Positions 1 through 10,008 of a stretch of 64,000 nucleotides of DNA are shown here, piece after piece. The position numbers and the translations under genes were made by a program. The notes below the pieces were generated by a model. That model saw nothing but the letters and a program-made list of their open reading frames with translations. It searched no databases and had not been told where the DNA came from. Numbering within the stretch: position 1 is the stretch's first letter; each line of letters starts with the position of its first letter. Origin of the DNA: Yersinia vastinensis. Lineage in GTDB: Bacteria; Pseudomonadota; Gammaproteobacteria; Enterobacterales; Enterobacteriaceae. Location: NCBI RefSeq assembly GCF_902726565.1, contig NZ_CACVAF010000012.1:1-64000 (forward strand), read 5' to 3'.

Positions 1-57
1 TTATCTTTCAGTTGTTATCCACATAATTTAAATTGATTCTCATATATTCTCTTTTTT

Positions 58-399
58 TTCTAAATCGGCAGAATGAATATATTATGTTGTATTTTATGAA
101 AAACCGTCTCATTCCAATCATAACATAAGCCATCAGTAAAATCATAAAGCTCTTATTATAAATTAATAAACAAACCTTGATTTATAATAGCCAAATCTGT
201 ATCAAAACTGGATGTGAAATTTCTATAATTTTTGTTATGGCTTTAAGCCATAGCCTAATTTAGCAGAACCTACAATAACAAAACCCTTATAATCAACATT
301 GAAATACTCTTTCACTATTACTGCTAACTCATGCTCTTTATCAGGACTATCTAAAAAAGCATAAGTAGCCTTATTAATTAGGTGTTTATATAATATCCA
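58..399 (-). pseudogene. Decayed nucleotidyltransferase-like gene
   Basis: Reading the minus strand, an open stretch from 399 to 235 encodes a segment ending in VIVGSAKLGYGLKP before a stop. In another frame, a little further on (about 225 to 175), the text SSFDTDLAIIN appears, and after two stops ELYDFTDGLCYDWNE follows. A Gly-Ser turn followed by a D-x-D strand is the signature layout of the polymerase-beta nucleotidyltransferase fold. The coding sense is therefore continuous, but split by at least one frameshift and two stop codons, and no usable start codon lies in frame. It sits directly behind the methyltransferase gene, same strand, in equally AT-rich DNA. Precise family and original ends are unknown; the function is an inference from the motif only. 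Confidence 0.5.
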
Positions 400-434
400 T
401 TACATCCTCTATTACTTTTCCATTACGTTTAATA

Positions 435-2051
435 TTAGCATAATTTTTTATTTCTCAGTGAGACTAATAGCTCTTTTATAGATTTACCAAGTGCGATGCC
501 TAGTAACGGTGGCACAGCATTTCCTACCTGAGTATATTGAGGAACTTCAAATTTACGCATCTGCCCGCCAGTAGTCACTTTTGAACGAAATACGAAATTA
601 TCAGGGAATGACTGAATTCTTGCCATTTCTCTAACAGTAAGAACCCTCAATTCATTTTTATCATAATGACATGCATCATCAGGTATCGATAATGCAGCAG
701 GTGCCGGCTGACTAGGATCTAACGCTTTTTGCGAGTGCTTCCTAGTTGGATGATTCCGTAAATATTCAATAAAACTATCTTTTGAGTCAAAACATTCAAT
801 TTTATTATTATCCTTTAAAAACTCATAGCCTTTTACTTTTTCCCAGACAGCATCCGACAGTGAGCAAGAGCTACCTTTCAATATATCGAATATCTCTTTT
901 TTTACCGTTGTACTTTGGCTTTCTTGTACTACTTGGTATAACCGAAATCTACGCTGAACATGATAACCATTACTTCTATGATCATGGTTACTTAATTTCT
1001 CATGCTTTAACAACACTGTTGAAAATGTTTCATTCAAACTCTCAACAAATTTCGATGGCTTTGCAGGAGAAGTTTGCTTTAAATCATCTAAAGCTTCTTT
1101 GACCGACACAAGGTCATGACCAACGAGATGGTGTAAGAATGAGCCTTCAAACAACGAAATATTCTTCACTGGATCATAACATTCAAGTGTTCCCATAATC
1201 GCTTTATCTGGGTTATTTTGAACAAGCTTGTAGAAGTTCTCTGAAGAAGAAAGTAATTGATAATCGACACTCTCACTATCAAATGAGCTTCTTATATCCT
1301 CAAATATATCAGAGCGTATTGCTATCATTATAAAGCGAGGTCTATTCTGTGGGACACCAGCAAACCTAGCATTGGTATGTAAGCATAGTGGAATATATTT
1401 TTTTTCAGCAAACGCTTTTGCAACCTCAAACCAAGCATAAAAGGGCTTTCCATCGCTATCTTTGAATGCCCTTAAGATCCCAGTTACGTTTTCTAAAACG
1501 GCGATTTTAGGTTGCACATATTCAACAAACTTAGCAAACTCCCAAGGAAGCATATTTTTGTCACTGTCTTTTTCCCTTAACCCAGCCATACTAAAACCTT
1601 GGCATGGTGGGCCTCCGGAAACAAGATCAACACCATCACCAGAGAAACCTGACAGTAGCTCTTGGCGCAGCTCTTCTTTGCTTTCTATAAGCTTGTTTAA
1701 CTCAATAATATTTCCTATTAATAAATTACCTTTCAAGCTTTTAATATCTTTAGGGATATCAGTAACCCTACTGTTATCTGTATATTCAGGGTATTCAAAT
1801 GGATTTTCTCTTAGCCGAGGTAATAACTTCTCATACTTGCTACTGATCCAAAATGAATGTTTGGGATTTTTATCTTTTTTAGCAAGATCTTGGTAATCTT
1901 CATTAAAAAAGTTATATGAAAATGTTTCTGCTGCCATAGGCGATAGCTCATTAGCCAATAATAATTCAAATCCCGCTTTTTCAAGACCAAGAGAAAGCCC
2001 CCCACACCCAGAGAAAAGCTCTATATGATTGAATTTATTTTCTTTTTTCAT
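435..2051 (-). CDS. DNA (cytosine-5) methyltransferase, restriction-modification partner
   Basis: Transfers a methyl group from S-adenosylmethionine to carbon 5 of cytosine in a specific DNA site, protecting host DNA. All signature motifs are visible in order: motif I FSGCGGLSLG (residues 13-22), motif IV GGPPCQGFS with catalytic Cys150, motif VI ENV (187-189), motif VIII QNRPRF (235-240), motif IX around REMARIQSFPDNF, and motif X QVGNAVPPLLG near the C-terminus. At 538 residues it is longer than the ~350-470 usual for the family, with extra sequence before motif IV and in the target-recognition region. It is divergent from an MvaI/BcnI-like nuclease, so the likely target is a CC(W/S)GG-type site, which is inference. 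Base composition is much more AT-rich than the core genes to the right, in line with horizontal transfer. Confidence 0.93.
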   Translation of the reverse strand: MKKENKFNHIELFSGCGGLSLGLEKAGFELLLANELSPMAAETFSYNFFNEDYQDLAKKDKNPKHSFWISSKYEKLLPRLRENPFEYPEYTDNSRVTDIPKDIKSLKGNLLIGNIIELNKLIESKEELRQELLSGFSGDGVDLVSGGPPCQGFSMAGLREKDSDKNMLPWEFAKFVEYVQPKIAVLENVTGILRAFKDSDGKPFYAWFEVAKAFAEKKYIPLCLHTNARFAGVPQNRPRFIMIAIRSDIFEDIRSSFDSESVDYQLLSSSENFYKLVQNNPDKAIMGTLECYDPVKNISLFEGSFLHHLVGHDLVSVKEALDDLKQTSPAKPSKFVESLNETFSTVLLKHEKLSNHDHRSNGYHVQRRFRLYQVVQESQSTTVKKEIFDILKGSSCSLSDAVWEKVKGYEFLKDNNKIECFDSKDSFIEYLRNHPTRKHSQKALDPSQPAPAALSIPDDACHYDKNELRVLTVREMARIQSFPDNFVFRSKVTTGGQMRKFEVPQYTQVGNAVPPLLGIALGKSIKELLVSLRNKKLC

Positions 2052-2220
2052 AGCCTATATAAATATACAGTATTGATGATAATTGACAGATTCTAAAGGA
2101 ATTATTTAGAAATGTCCAGGCCTAAATTTCAATTTCATTGACATAGTTTCTCTGAAATTATAGAGTCCATTTACGGCTTAGAGAGAAGCCTTCAGCCCAA
2201 GCAAGCAAAGACTTTCGAGT

Positions 2221-2320
2221 CCTCTCTGTAATTTTTAAGTTTCAATATTTATGCATCACTTATTTATGGGCAGTAAGAAATGGTGCATGTATTTATTTCT
2301 GAAACTAAATTACAGAGAGG
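2221..2320. promoter_or_regulatory. Long inverted repeat between methylase and nuclease genes
   Basis: CCTCTCTGTAATTT (2221-2234) is repeated exactly in inverse orientation at 2307-2320. After a 3-base bulge the pairing resumes with AGTTTCA (2238-2244) against TGAAACT (2300-2306), and a further ATGCA match (near 2251 and 2284) continues it. The right arm contains the AGAGAGG ribosome-binding sequence of the nuclease gene, so an RNA starting left of 2221 could fold the site away. It could instead be a DNA operator. No controller (C) protein gene is seen. Confidence 0.6.
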
Positions 2321-2326
2321 CTATAC

Positions 2327-3799
2327 ATGTCACAACCCTCAAGAATTACTGCATCACAACTTAAAAAGCTTAAAAATCAAGCAAAAGAAATCAAGAAAGA
2401 AAAAAATATATCTCATGCTGAAGCACTTGAGATTGTTGCTAGACGTAATTGCTTTGGTAATTGGAAAGCTGTAGTTAAAGCTAGTGATGATGATGCTAGC
2501 ATCAAAACACCTACACCTAATATATCTCAGACTTTTATCGATGACCCCGATGTTGTTTTAGATGATAATGACCAACAATTACTTCAGCAGGAACGAACTG
2601 AAGATATTGACGAAGCAACAAAATTACGAGTCCACAATAATAAAAAAGTCCTTACACAATTAGCTATCGAATTCTCTATTTTTGAACCAACGAAAACAGG
2701 GTTAAAAAAAAGTATATTAGATGCAACTCAAGTTGTAAGAACTCATTTTGAACTTACTGATTTCCATTATTATGCCAGCCAAGGCTTGGGAGCAAAAGAA
2801 CACGGAAGAAAGAAAAATGCTAATTTTATGACATTTGAAAATATTACCCCCACTACAGTCAGTATATATCGGCCAAAAACAAAACAAGGAGATCCCCGTA
2901 TGTGGTTTTCGAACTTAGCTTCTTTTGCTTCTGCCGGAGACCAAATAGCTATTATCATATATAACGATAAAATTTATTTATTAAATCTAAGTGAAATTAG
3001 CTTAGATTTAGAATTAAAAAATAATCTAAGCTGTATTAGGTATTTTTTAGACCTATATTTAGCTAAACATAATTCTATTGCTAATGAACTACTCAATAAG
3101 TTAAAAGAATTAGCAAAAGCACCAATAAAATCGACACACATTGGTGATACCGCAGTAGGTATGTCTATTGAATACGCATTAGGTATTCAAGCAAACTCAA
3201 GCAAGTTACCCGATTATAAAGGTATTGAACTGAAATCTGGGCGTAATGCAGAAAAAAATAGAACAACAATTTTCGCTCAAGTTGCGGAATGGGAAATAAG
3301 TCCCTATAAGAAAAGTGCTGATATTTTAGATAAATTTGGCTACTTCAGAGAAGATGATTTTAAACTCTATTGTACCATTAGTACTCGAAAGCCTAATAGC
3401 CAAGGGTTAGTATTCAAGGTTGAAAAGGATGTTTTGCAGGAATGGTGCGCTGAACATAAAGATTACAGAAATATATTTAAAGAACACATAGCAAGTTGGA
3501 GTGGTAAATTACTTCGTAACCGATTGAAAGAAAAGCACTCTGAAACATTCTGGATTGAAGCTAAAAGTCAATTTATTGATGGCGTTGAATACTTTCAATT
3601 AATTTCTGTTACTCATACAAAAACCCCCCTTTTGAACCAATTAATGCCTTTGCTTGAAAGCGGAACCATAACGATGGATCATCTGATTAAACGCTCAGCA
3701 AAAAATGGTAGAGTATCGGAAAAAGGACCATTATTTAAAATAAACTCAAGAGATCTAGACTTAATTTTCCCAGAACCTGTTAAGTACAACTTATTATAA
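2327..3799 (+). CDS. MvaI/BcnI-family type II restriction endonuclease
   Basis: Probable partner of the divergent methyltransferase, cutting unmethylated DNA. Residues ~275-306 carry the family pattern: a helix DTAVGMSIEYALGI followed by PDYKGIELKSGR, giving the PD-(D/E)xK active site Asp296-x4-Glu301-x-Lys303, the same spacing as in MvaI. The preceding ~270 residues are not part of the minimal MvaI fold. Residues ~5-50 (helical, with SHAEALEIVARRNCFGNWKAVV) resemble a short helical domain often found at the start of glyoxalase-related and toxin-like proteins. The start at 2327 is set by GAGAGG seven bases upstream. Recognition site and partner pairing are inferred from family and context. 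The gene is intact and AT-rich. Confidence 0.82.
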   Translation: MSQPSRITASQLKKLKNQAKEIKKEKNISHAEALEIVARRNCFGNWKAVVKASDDDASIKTPTPNISQTFIDDPDVVLDDNDQQLLQQERTEDIDEATKLRVHNNKKVLTQLAIEFSIFEPTKTGLKKSILDATQVVRTHFELTDFHYYASQGLGAKEHGRKKNANFMTFENITPTTVSIYRPKTKQGDPRMWFSNLASFASAGDQIAIIIYNDKIYLLNLSEISLDLELKNNLSCIRYFLDLYLAKHNSIANELLNKLKELAKAPIKSTHIGDTAVGMSIEYALGIQANSSKLPDYKGIELKSGRNAEKNRTTIFAQVAEWEISPYKKSADILDKFGYFREDDFKLYCTISTRKPNSQGLVFKVEKDVLQEWCAEHKDYRNIFKEHIASWSGKLLRNRLKEKHSETFWIEAKSQFIDGVEYFQLISVTHTKTPLLNQLMPLLESGTITMDHLIKRSAKNGRVSEKGPLFKINSRDLDLIFPEPVKYNLL

Positions 3800-3895
3800 A
3801 TAATTAAGTCTACCTGAAATACATCCCACTACATTGCGGGATACCAAGTCGTTTAATTTTATGATGTTCAATATCCCTAAAATAAGATGCTACAA

Positions 3896-5032
3896 CTAGT
3901 CTTTTAGCTCCACATTATAGGTTATGATTACCAGAGAATGGCTTAACTGGCATTCTATAGCGTCATCGCTCCATAAACCTGATTCAATCAGTGCACCACG
4001 GGCCATTGTTCTGAAACCGTGGCCACAAACTTCTGTCTTTGTGTCATACACCATATGCATTGTTGATTGTGTTTTCACTCATGACCTTCTCGGGGTCGTG
4101 GTCATCGGGAAATAAGAGCTTATTTGTACCACAGAGCTTTTTCAATTTTGCCAATAATACCAGAGCCTGATGACTCAGCGGCACAATATGTTCCTCTTTC
4201 ATCTTTATACCACGATATGAGTAACGCCCCCCTTTTACCTCTTCTCATTGTGCCGGAATACACCAGTAAGCATTGTCAAAATCAAACTCATCCCAACGGG
4301 CAAAACGAAACTCACTAGAATGTACAAAGGTTAACAATGAAAGTTCTACTGCTATTTTTGTCATCATCCGGCCACGATAAGAAGCGAGACGAGCAAGAAA
4401 CTCAGGGAAACGATTAGGACGCAAGGCCGGGTAATAGCAAGCCTTAGTCGTAGTATGTGCACCAGTCATATCACTAGCAGGATTAAAATCAATGTAATTG
4501 TTCTGGACGGCGTAACGCATAATAACCGTAACACGCTGCTGCAAGCGCTGAGCAACATCGTTTTTTCCTGTAGCATCAACAGCTTTAATAGGGGCTAAAA
4601 GGTTGCTGGTTTTTAGCTTACGGATATCTGCCATTCCTATATGCGGAAAATATACAACTCAAGGCAGCGAAGCCCCCGTGCGCTATGATAATCACTCCAG
4701 CGCTTATTGCTGGCATGCCATTGGCGGGCTACAGTTTCGAAAGTGAATACTCCCGAAGTCTCGGCTTATGCTTCCTTTTGCTCAGCTTTTGGATCTATTC
4801 CCTGTGCTAGTAGTTTTTTAGCTTCGTCACGCCGTGCCCTAGCATCAGCCAACGATATTTCAGGGTACTTCCCCAGCGCCAGCATCTTCTCCTTACCGCC
4901 AAAACGATAACGAAGCCGCCAATATTTGGAGCCGTTAGGGTAAACCAGTAACACCATGCCTTCGCCGTCGGTAAGTTTATAGGCTTTTTCTTCAGGCTTG
5001 GCCGTACGAACCTCCACATCACTCAGAGCCAT
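3896..5032 (-). pseudogene. P4-type tyrosine integrase, inactivated
   Basis: The coding text of a P4-family integrase runs from the ATG at 5032 (MALSDVEVRTAKPEEKAY, an N-terminal DUF4102 domain) to 3896, but is broken. A TAA follows QKEA at about 4766. A one-base deletion near 4655 puts the core domain in another frame. A TGA follows WCIPAQ at about 4245. A second frameshift near 4070 precedes the C-terminal block GHGFRTMARGAL. The first catalytic arginine is also replaced (HSSEFRFARWDEFDF where RSSE is expected), and the C-terminal tyrosine region is lost after QLSHS. It reads away from leuX with its start 200 bp from the tRNA 3' end, the usual place of an island integrase. The island can no longer excise with this enzyme. 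Confidence 0.93.
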
Positions 5033-5192
5033 GATGAGTATCCTTTCAAGGGTTCTGTGTGGGTACAAACATTATCGAACCGAGATATACCCGCAGTTGT
5101 ACCCGCATCAGTAAGTTGATGTAGATTGAATCAGGTTGACTTAGGTTGAGTGAAAAAGCGGGGCTAAGCCTTGCGGGGACTGGATTTTAGGC

Positions 5193-5218
5193 AAAAAAAA
5201 GCCACCTTTCGGTGACTT
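5193..5218 (-). terminator. Terminator of leuX
   Basis: On the minus strand AGTCACC-GAAA-GGTGGCT is followed by eight T residues, 15-40 bases after the tRNA 3' end. It has the form of an intrinsic terminator and may also be retained inside the island attachment region. Confidence 0.75.
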
Positions 5219-5232
5219 GATTTTCATACTAA

Positions 5233-5317
5233 TGGTGCCGAAGGCCGGAATCGAACCGGCATGCCTCGCGGCGGTTGATTTTGAATCAACTGCGTCTACC
5301 GATTTCGCCACTTCGGC
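5233..5317 (-). tRNA. leuX: tRNA-Leu (anticodon CAA)
   Basis: The minus strand folds as an 85-nt class II tRNA: acceptor arm GCCGAAG pairing with CTTCGGC followed by A and encoded CCA, anticodon arm GTTGA-TTCAAAA-TCAAC giving anticodon CAA (reads UUG), a long variable arm, and a T arm GCCGG-TTCGATT-CCGGC. It corresponds to E. coli leuX, a well-known integration hotspot, consistent with the integrase remnant beyond its 3' end. Confidence 0.97.
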
Positions 5318-5346
5318 ACTGAAGTAGTATGCGGAGAACGAGGTGA

Positions 5347-5374
5347 ATTATACTTACCTGTGATCCGCATGCAA
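5347..5374 (-). promoter_or_regulatory. Promoter of leuX
   Basis: Minus strand shows TTGCAT (5374-5369), a 16-bp spacer, then a perfect TATAAT (5352-5347), about 30 bases before the tRNA 5' end. This is a typical sigma-70 tRNA promoter; start site not determined. Confidence 0.72.
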
Positions 5375-5418
5375 CTGTTATCCCATCAAGTTTAGTCTAA
5401 GTGCTGAAAAAACCGCCA

Positions 5419-6489
5419 TCAGCGCCGTTTTAGTAGCAAATAAACACTGATTAGAAGGAAAAGTATACTCGGTAGCAGTGCACCGATGACCGGTGGGATG
5501 CTATAAACCAGACTCAACTGACCAAAAATCTGATCCAATACGTAAAAAACAAAGCCAAAGAAGATACCGGTGACAATCCGAATCCCCATTGGCACACTGC
5601 GTAGTGGACCAAATATGAATGACAGCGCCATCAGCATCATCACCGCCACAGAGAAGGGTGCAAATATCTTGCCCCACATGTTCAGTTCGTAGCGGCTCGA
5701 CTCCTGACCACTTTGTCGCAGATACTTACTGTAGTCGTGCAAGCCACTGATAGAGAGTGAATCAGGGTTCATAGCGACCACACCCAGCTTTTCTGGTGTC
5801 AGGTTGGTTTTCCATTCTCCAGTTAATGTCTGCGTGCCAGTCACTTTATTTGGATTGCTCAAATCAGATTCATCAACTTGCGATAAACGCCACAGATTGT
5901 CTTCAAAAGTCGCCGTGGCCGCGTAACGAACCGAGAGCAAACGATCCTGTTGATCAAAATGATAAATATTGACGCCGGTCAGTTCTTTGTCGCCTGACAC
6001 ACGCTGGATATAAATAAAGTCAGAGCCATCTTTTGCCCACAAACCCGATTGCGTTGATAACAATGAACCGCCGTACATTTGCTGTGCACGGAAGTTACGC
6101 GCCATCTGTTCGCCTTGAGGCGCAACCCACTCACCAATGGCCATAGTGAGCAACACTAGCGGAATAGCCGTTTTCATCACCGAGGCGGCAATTTGCATGC
6201 GAGTAAAACCAGAGGCTTGCATCACGACGAGTTCACTGCGAGTAGCCAGCGATCCCAAGCCCAACAATGCCCCCAATAGCGCAGCCATCGGGAAGAAAAC
6301 CTCAATATCTTTTGGCACCGTCAGTAAGGTAAACATCGCAGCGGAGGTTGCTGAATAATCGCCCTGCCCCACCCTACGCAACTGCTCAACAAACTTGATG
6401 ATGCCCGACAGCGAGACCAACATAAATAAGGTCATTAAGATGGTATTGAGGATAGTCCGTCCAATATAACGGTCTAATACACCAAACAT
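5419..6489 (-). CDS. lptG: LPS export ABC permease LptG
   Basis: Inner-membrane permease that, with LptF and the LptB2 ATPase, extracts lipopolysaccharide from the inner membrane and feeds it to the LptC-LptA bridge. The 356 residues show the family architecture: about three membrane helices in the first ~120 residues (including FFPMAALLGALLGLGSLATR and a coupling region SELVVMQASGF), a periplasmic beta-jellyroll in the middle, and three helices at the C-terminus. Its ATG overlaps the lptF stop by one base (ATGA), so the two are cotranscribed and probably translationally coupled. Essential in relatives. Confidence 0.96.
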   Translation of the reverse strand: MFGVLDRYIGRTILNTILMTLFMLVSLSGIIKFVEQLRRVGQGDYSATSAAMFTLLTVPKDIEVFFPMAALLGALLGLGSLATRSELVVMQASGFTRMQIAASVMKTAIPLVLLTMAIGEWVAPQGEQMARNFRAQQMYGGSLLSTQSGLWAKDGSDFIYIQRVSGDKELTGVNIYHFDQQDRLLSVRYAATATFEDNLWRLSQVDESDLSNPNKVTGTQTLTGEWKTNLTPEKLGVVAMNPDSLSISGLHDYSKYLRQSGQESSRYELNMWGKIFAPFSVAVMMLMALSFIFGPLRSVPMGIRIVTGIFFGFVFYVLDQIFGQLSLVYSIPPVIGALLPSILFLLISVYLLLKRR

Positions 6490-7583
6490 CAGGCAGTACC
6501 TCTCAATCGAGCACGTAACTTACGAGCCGGTAGGCTATCCCACAAGTTTAACAACACCGCTAGAGCCAAATAAGCCCCATTCACCACCCACAACCAGACC
6601 AACGGGTTTAGGTTGCCTTTACTGGCATTAGAGCGCAGCGACGTTTGCAGCAGGAAGAAAATCAAATAGAGCAACATGGCTGGCAACATGCTCAATACCC
6701 GCCCTTGACGTGGATTGACCACGCTCAACGGTACCACCAGCAACGCCATAATGATCACTGAAACAATCAGTGTCAGACGCCAATGAAACTCAGCACGAGC
6801 ATCAGGTTCGGTAGATTGCCACAGTTGGCTCATCGTCATTTGCTCGGCCACATTGTTATTTTGCTGTACTTCTTGATGACCGATAATCGCCTGATAATTA
6901 ATGAAATCAGTGATGCGGAAATCACGCAATAACGCCGTGCCTTCATAACGAGTGCCTTTGTTTAGGATAACCACTTGTGAGCCATCCGGGCGCTCAGTCA
7001 TATGACCGCTGTCCGCCACAACAACAGAGGGACGCTGATTACCGTTTGGCCGCAATTGTGCCAAAAATACACGGTTAAACTCTTTGCCCGACACATTGCC
7101 GATAAACAGGGCTGAATTGCCATCTGTTGAGGATTTGAACTGCCCACCAGCTAAAGCAGCCAAGCTCGGGTTGGCTCTGGCATCATTTAATACTTCATCT
7201 TGATGCTTAGAAGACCAAGGCCCCAACCAAATAGTGTTAACTGCCGCTAATGCCGAAGTGGCAAGCGCCAGAATCAATGCGGCCATAATCAAGGACTTCT
7301 TACCCATGCCGCAGGCATGCATCACGGTGATTTCACTCTCCGTATACAATCGGCCAAACGTCATCAACAAGCCAAGAAATAAGCTCAATGGCAGGATAAG
7401 TTGTGCCATTTCAGGCACGCCAAGCCCCAAAAGGGATAAAACAAGGTTCGTCGGGATTTCACCATCAACCGCAGCGCCTAATATCCGAACTAACTTCTGA
7501 CTAAAGAAGATTAATAGCAGGATGAACAGAATCGCAATTTGGCTCTTAAGTGTTTCCCGTACCAGATATCTAATGATGATCAC
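6489..7583 (-). CDS. lptF: LPS export ABC permease LptF
   Basis: Partner of LptG in the LptB2FG lipopolysaccharide extractor. It begins with a GTG (7583-7581) encoding MIIIRYLVRETLKSQ, nearly the same as E. coli LptF, which also uses GTG. Membrane helices fall at roughly residues 15-35, 60-80 and 100-120 and again in the last ~90 residues; the coupling segment is ESEITVMHACGM. The central part (~140-260) is the periplasmic domain. It is first gene of the lptFG operon, divergent from pepA across a 279-bp gap. Its 364 residues match the usual length. Confidence 0.96.
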   Translation of the reverse strand: MIIIRYLVRETLKSQIAILFILLLIFFSQKLVRILGAAVDGEIPTNLVLSLLGLGVPEMAQLILPLSLFLGLLMTFGRLYTESEITVMHACGMGKKSLIMAALILALATSALAAVNTIWLGPWSSKHQDEVLNDARANPSLAALAGGQFKSSTDGNSALFIGNVSGKEFNRVFLAQLRPNGNQRPSVVVADSGHMTERPDGSQVVILNKGTRYEGTALLRDFRITDFINYQAIIGHQEVQQNNNVAEQMTMSQLWQSTEPDARAEFHWRLTLIVSVIIMALLVVPLSVVNPRQGRVLSMLPAMLLYLIFFLLQTSLRSNASKGNLNPLVWLWVVNGAYLALAVLLNLWDSLPARKLRARLRGTA

Positions 7584-7847
7584 GCTAATACGCCTGTGAA
7601 AACTTGTCTTTTTGCAGGAAAATCGATAGTTTCATCGTTAATCCGCCATTTATTCTCATCATATGGCAACCTTCACAGCTAAAATAGTATTACAGCATCT
7701 AGCGTTTAGGTGTCCTATAGGAACATGCTTATAGTCGCCAAAACAAAACAACTTATGCCGTTAAGGTTAACACACGTCGTTAACACAACGGAGAGAGATC
7801 GTTGCGGAGCGCTACATTCTAGCGGTAGCTTCCGCCTTTGTCTTTAA

Positions 7848-9374
<1,527 letters not shown>

Positions 9375-9395
9375 TCGTTTGATATTTTGATTTGA

Positions 9396-9536
9396 TATAC
9401 ACCCAAAGTCATTGAAGTTGCAGGTAGATAGCAAATGAACTCATCCCGATGAGCTGGCTGACGTTAGTCATTAAGTCAGTGATTCGGGTGAGTGAGTGCC
9501 GCTAACAATCCTGCCGCTTCAAGGATGAAGGGTGCA
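9396..9536. repeat. ERIC element (short form)
   Basis: About 141 bp with inverted ends (TATACACCC / GGGTGCA) and the ERIC core ATCCCGATGAGCT...AGTCAGTGATTCGGGTGAGTGAG, which forms a long imperfect hairpin. It fills the pepA-holC gap and stops ten bases before the holC start. Confidence 0.88.
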
Positions 9537-9545
9537 GAGAAAACA

Positions 9546-9995
9546 ATGAAAAACGCCACCTTTTATTTGCTCGAACACGACACGCCCTCAGGCGAGTTGC
9601 GCGCTCATGAAGCGTTGGCCTGCGAGGTTGCTGCTGCTCGTTGGCGAGCTGGCAAACGGGTGCTGATCGCCTGTGAAAGTCAGGAGCAGGCCCAACGGCT
9701 AGACGAAGCCCTGTGGCAGCGCGCGCCTGAGCAATTTGTGCCTCATAATTTGGCGGGTGAAGGGCCAAAATATGGTGCACCGGTCGAATTGGCATGGCCG
9801 GAACGACGTGGAAATTCCCCCCGAGATCTGCTTATTAGCCTGCTGCCAGAGTTCGCAGGTTTTGCCACTGCTTTCCATGAAGTGGTAGACTTCGTCCCTT
9901 ACGAAGAAAATTTGAAACAGTTGGCGCGCGACCGATATAAGTCTTATCGCAGCGTCGGCTTCCACTTGACTACGGCAACGCCGCCAACTAATTGA
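9546..9995 (+). CDS. holC: DNA polymerase III subunit chi
   Basis: Chi subunit of the clamp-loader complex. It links the polymerase III holoenzyme, through psi, to single-stranded-DNA-binding protein on the lagging strand. The 149 residues starting [10 protein letters not shown] match the usual ~147, with the conserved N-terminal strand-helix and the region [13 protein letters not shown]. An earlier in-frame ATG (9492) exists, but the residues it would add lie inside the ERIC and are not conserved, so 9546 is preferred. It ends 13 bases before valS and is probably cotranscribed with it. Confidence 0.94.
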   Translation: MKNATFYLLEHDTPSGELRAHEALACEVAAARWRAGKRVLIACESQEQAQRLDEALWQRAPEQFVPHNLAGEGPKYGAPVELAWPERRGNSPRDLLISLLPEFAGFATAFHEVVDFVPYEENLKQLARDRYKSYRSVGFHLTTATPPTN

Positions 9996-10008
9996 ACTAA
10001 AAAAGAAA

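Noticed and set aside
15-23. Single TTATCCACA DnaA box at the window's left edge
   Set aside because: A lone 9-mer in AT-rich DNA without partner boxes or a dnaA/nrd context; expected by chance.
782-1102. Plus-strand 106-residue ORF inside the methylase gene
   Set aside because: Antisense to conserved coding sequence; no motif, low-complexity hydrophobic text.
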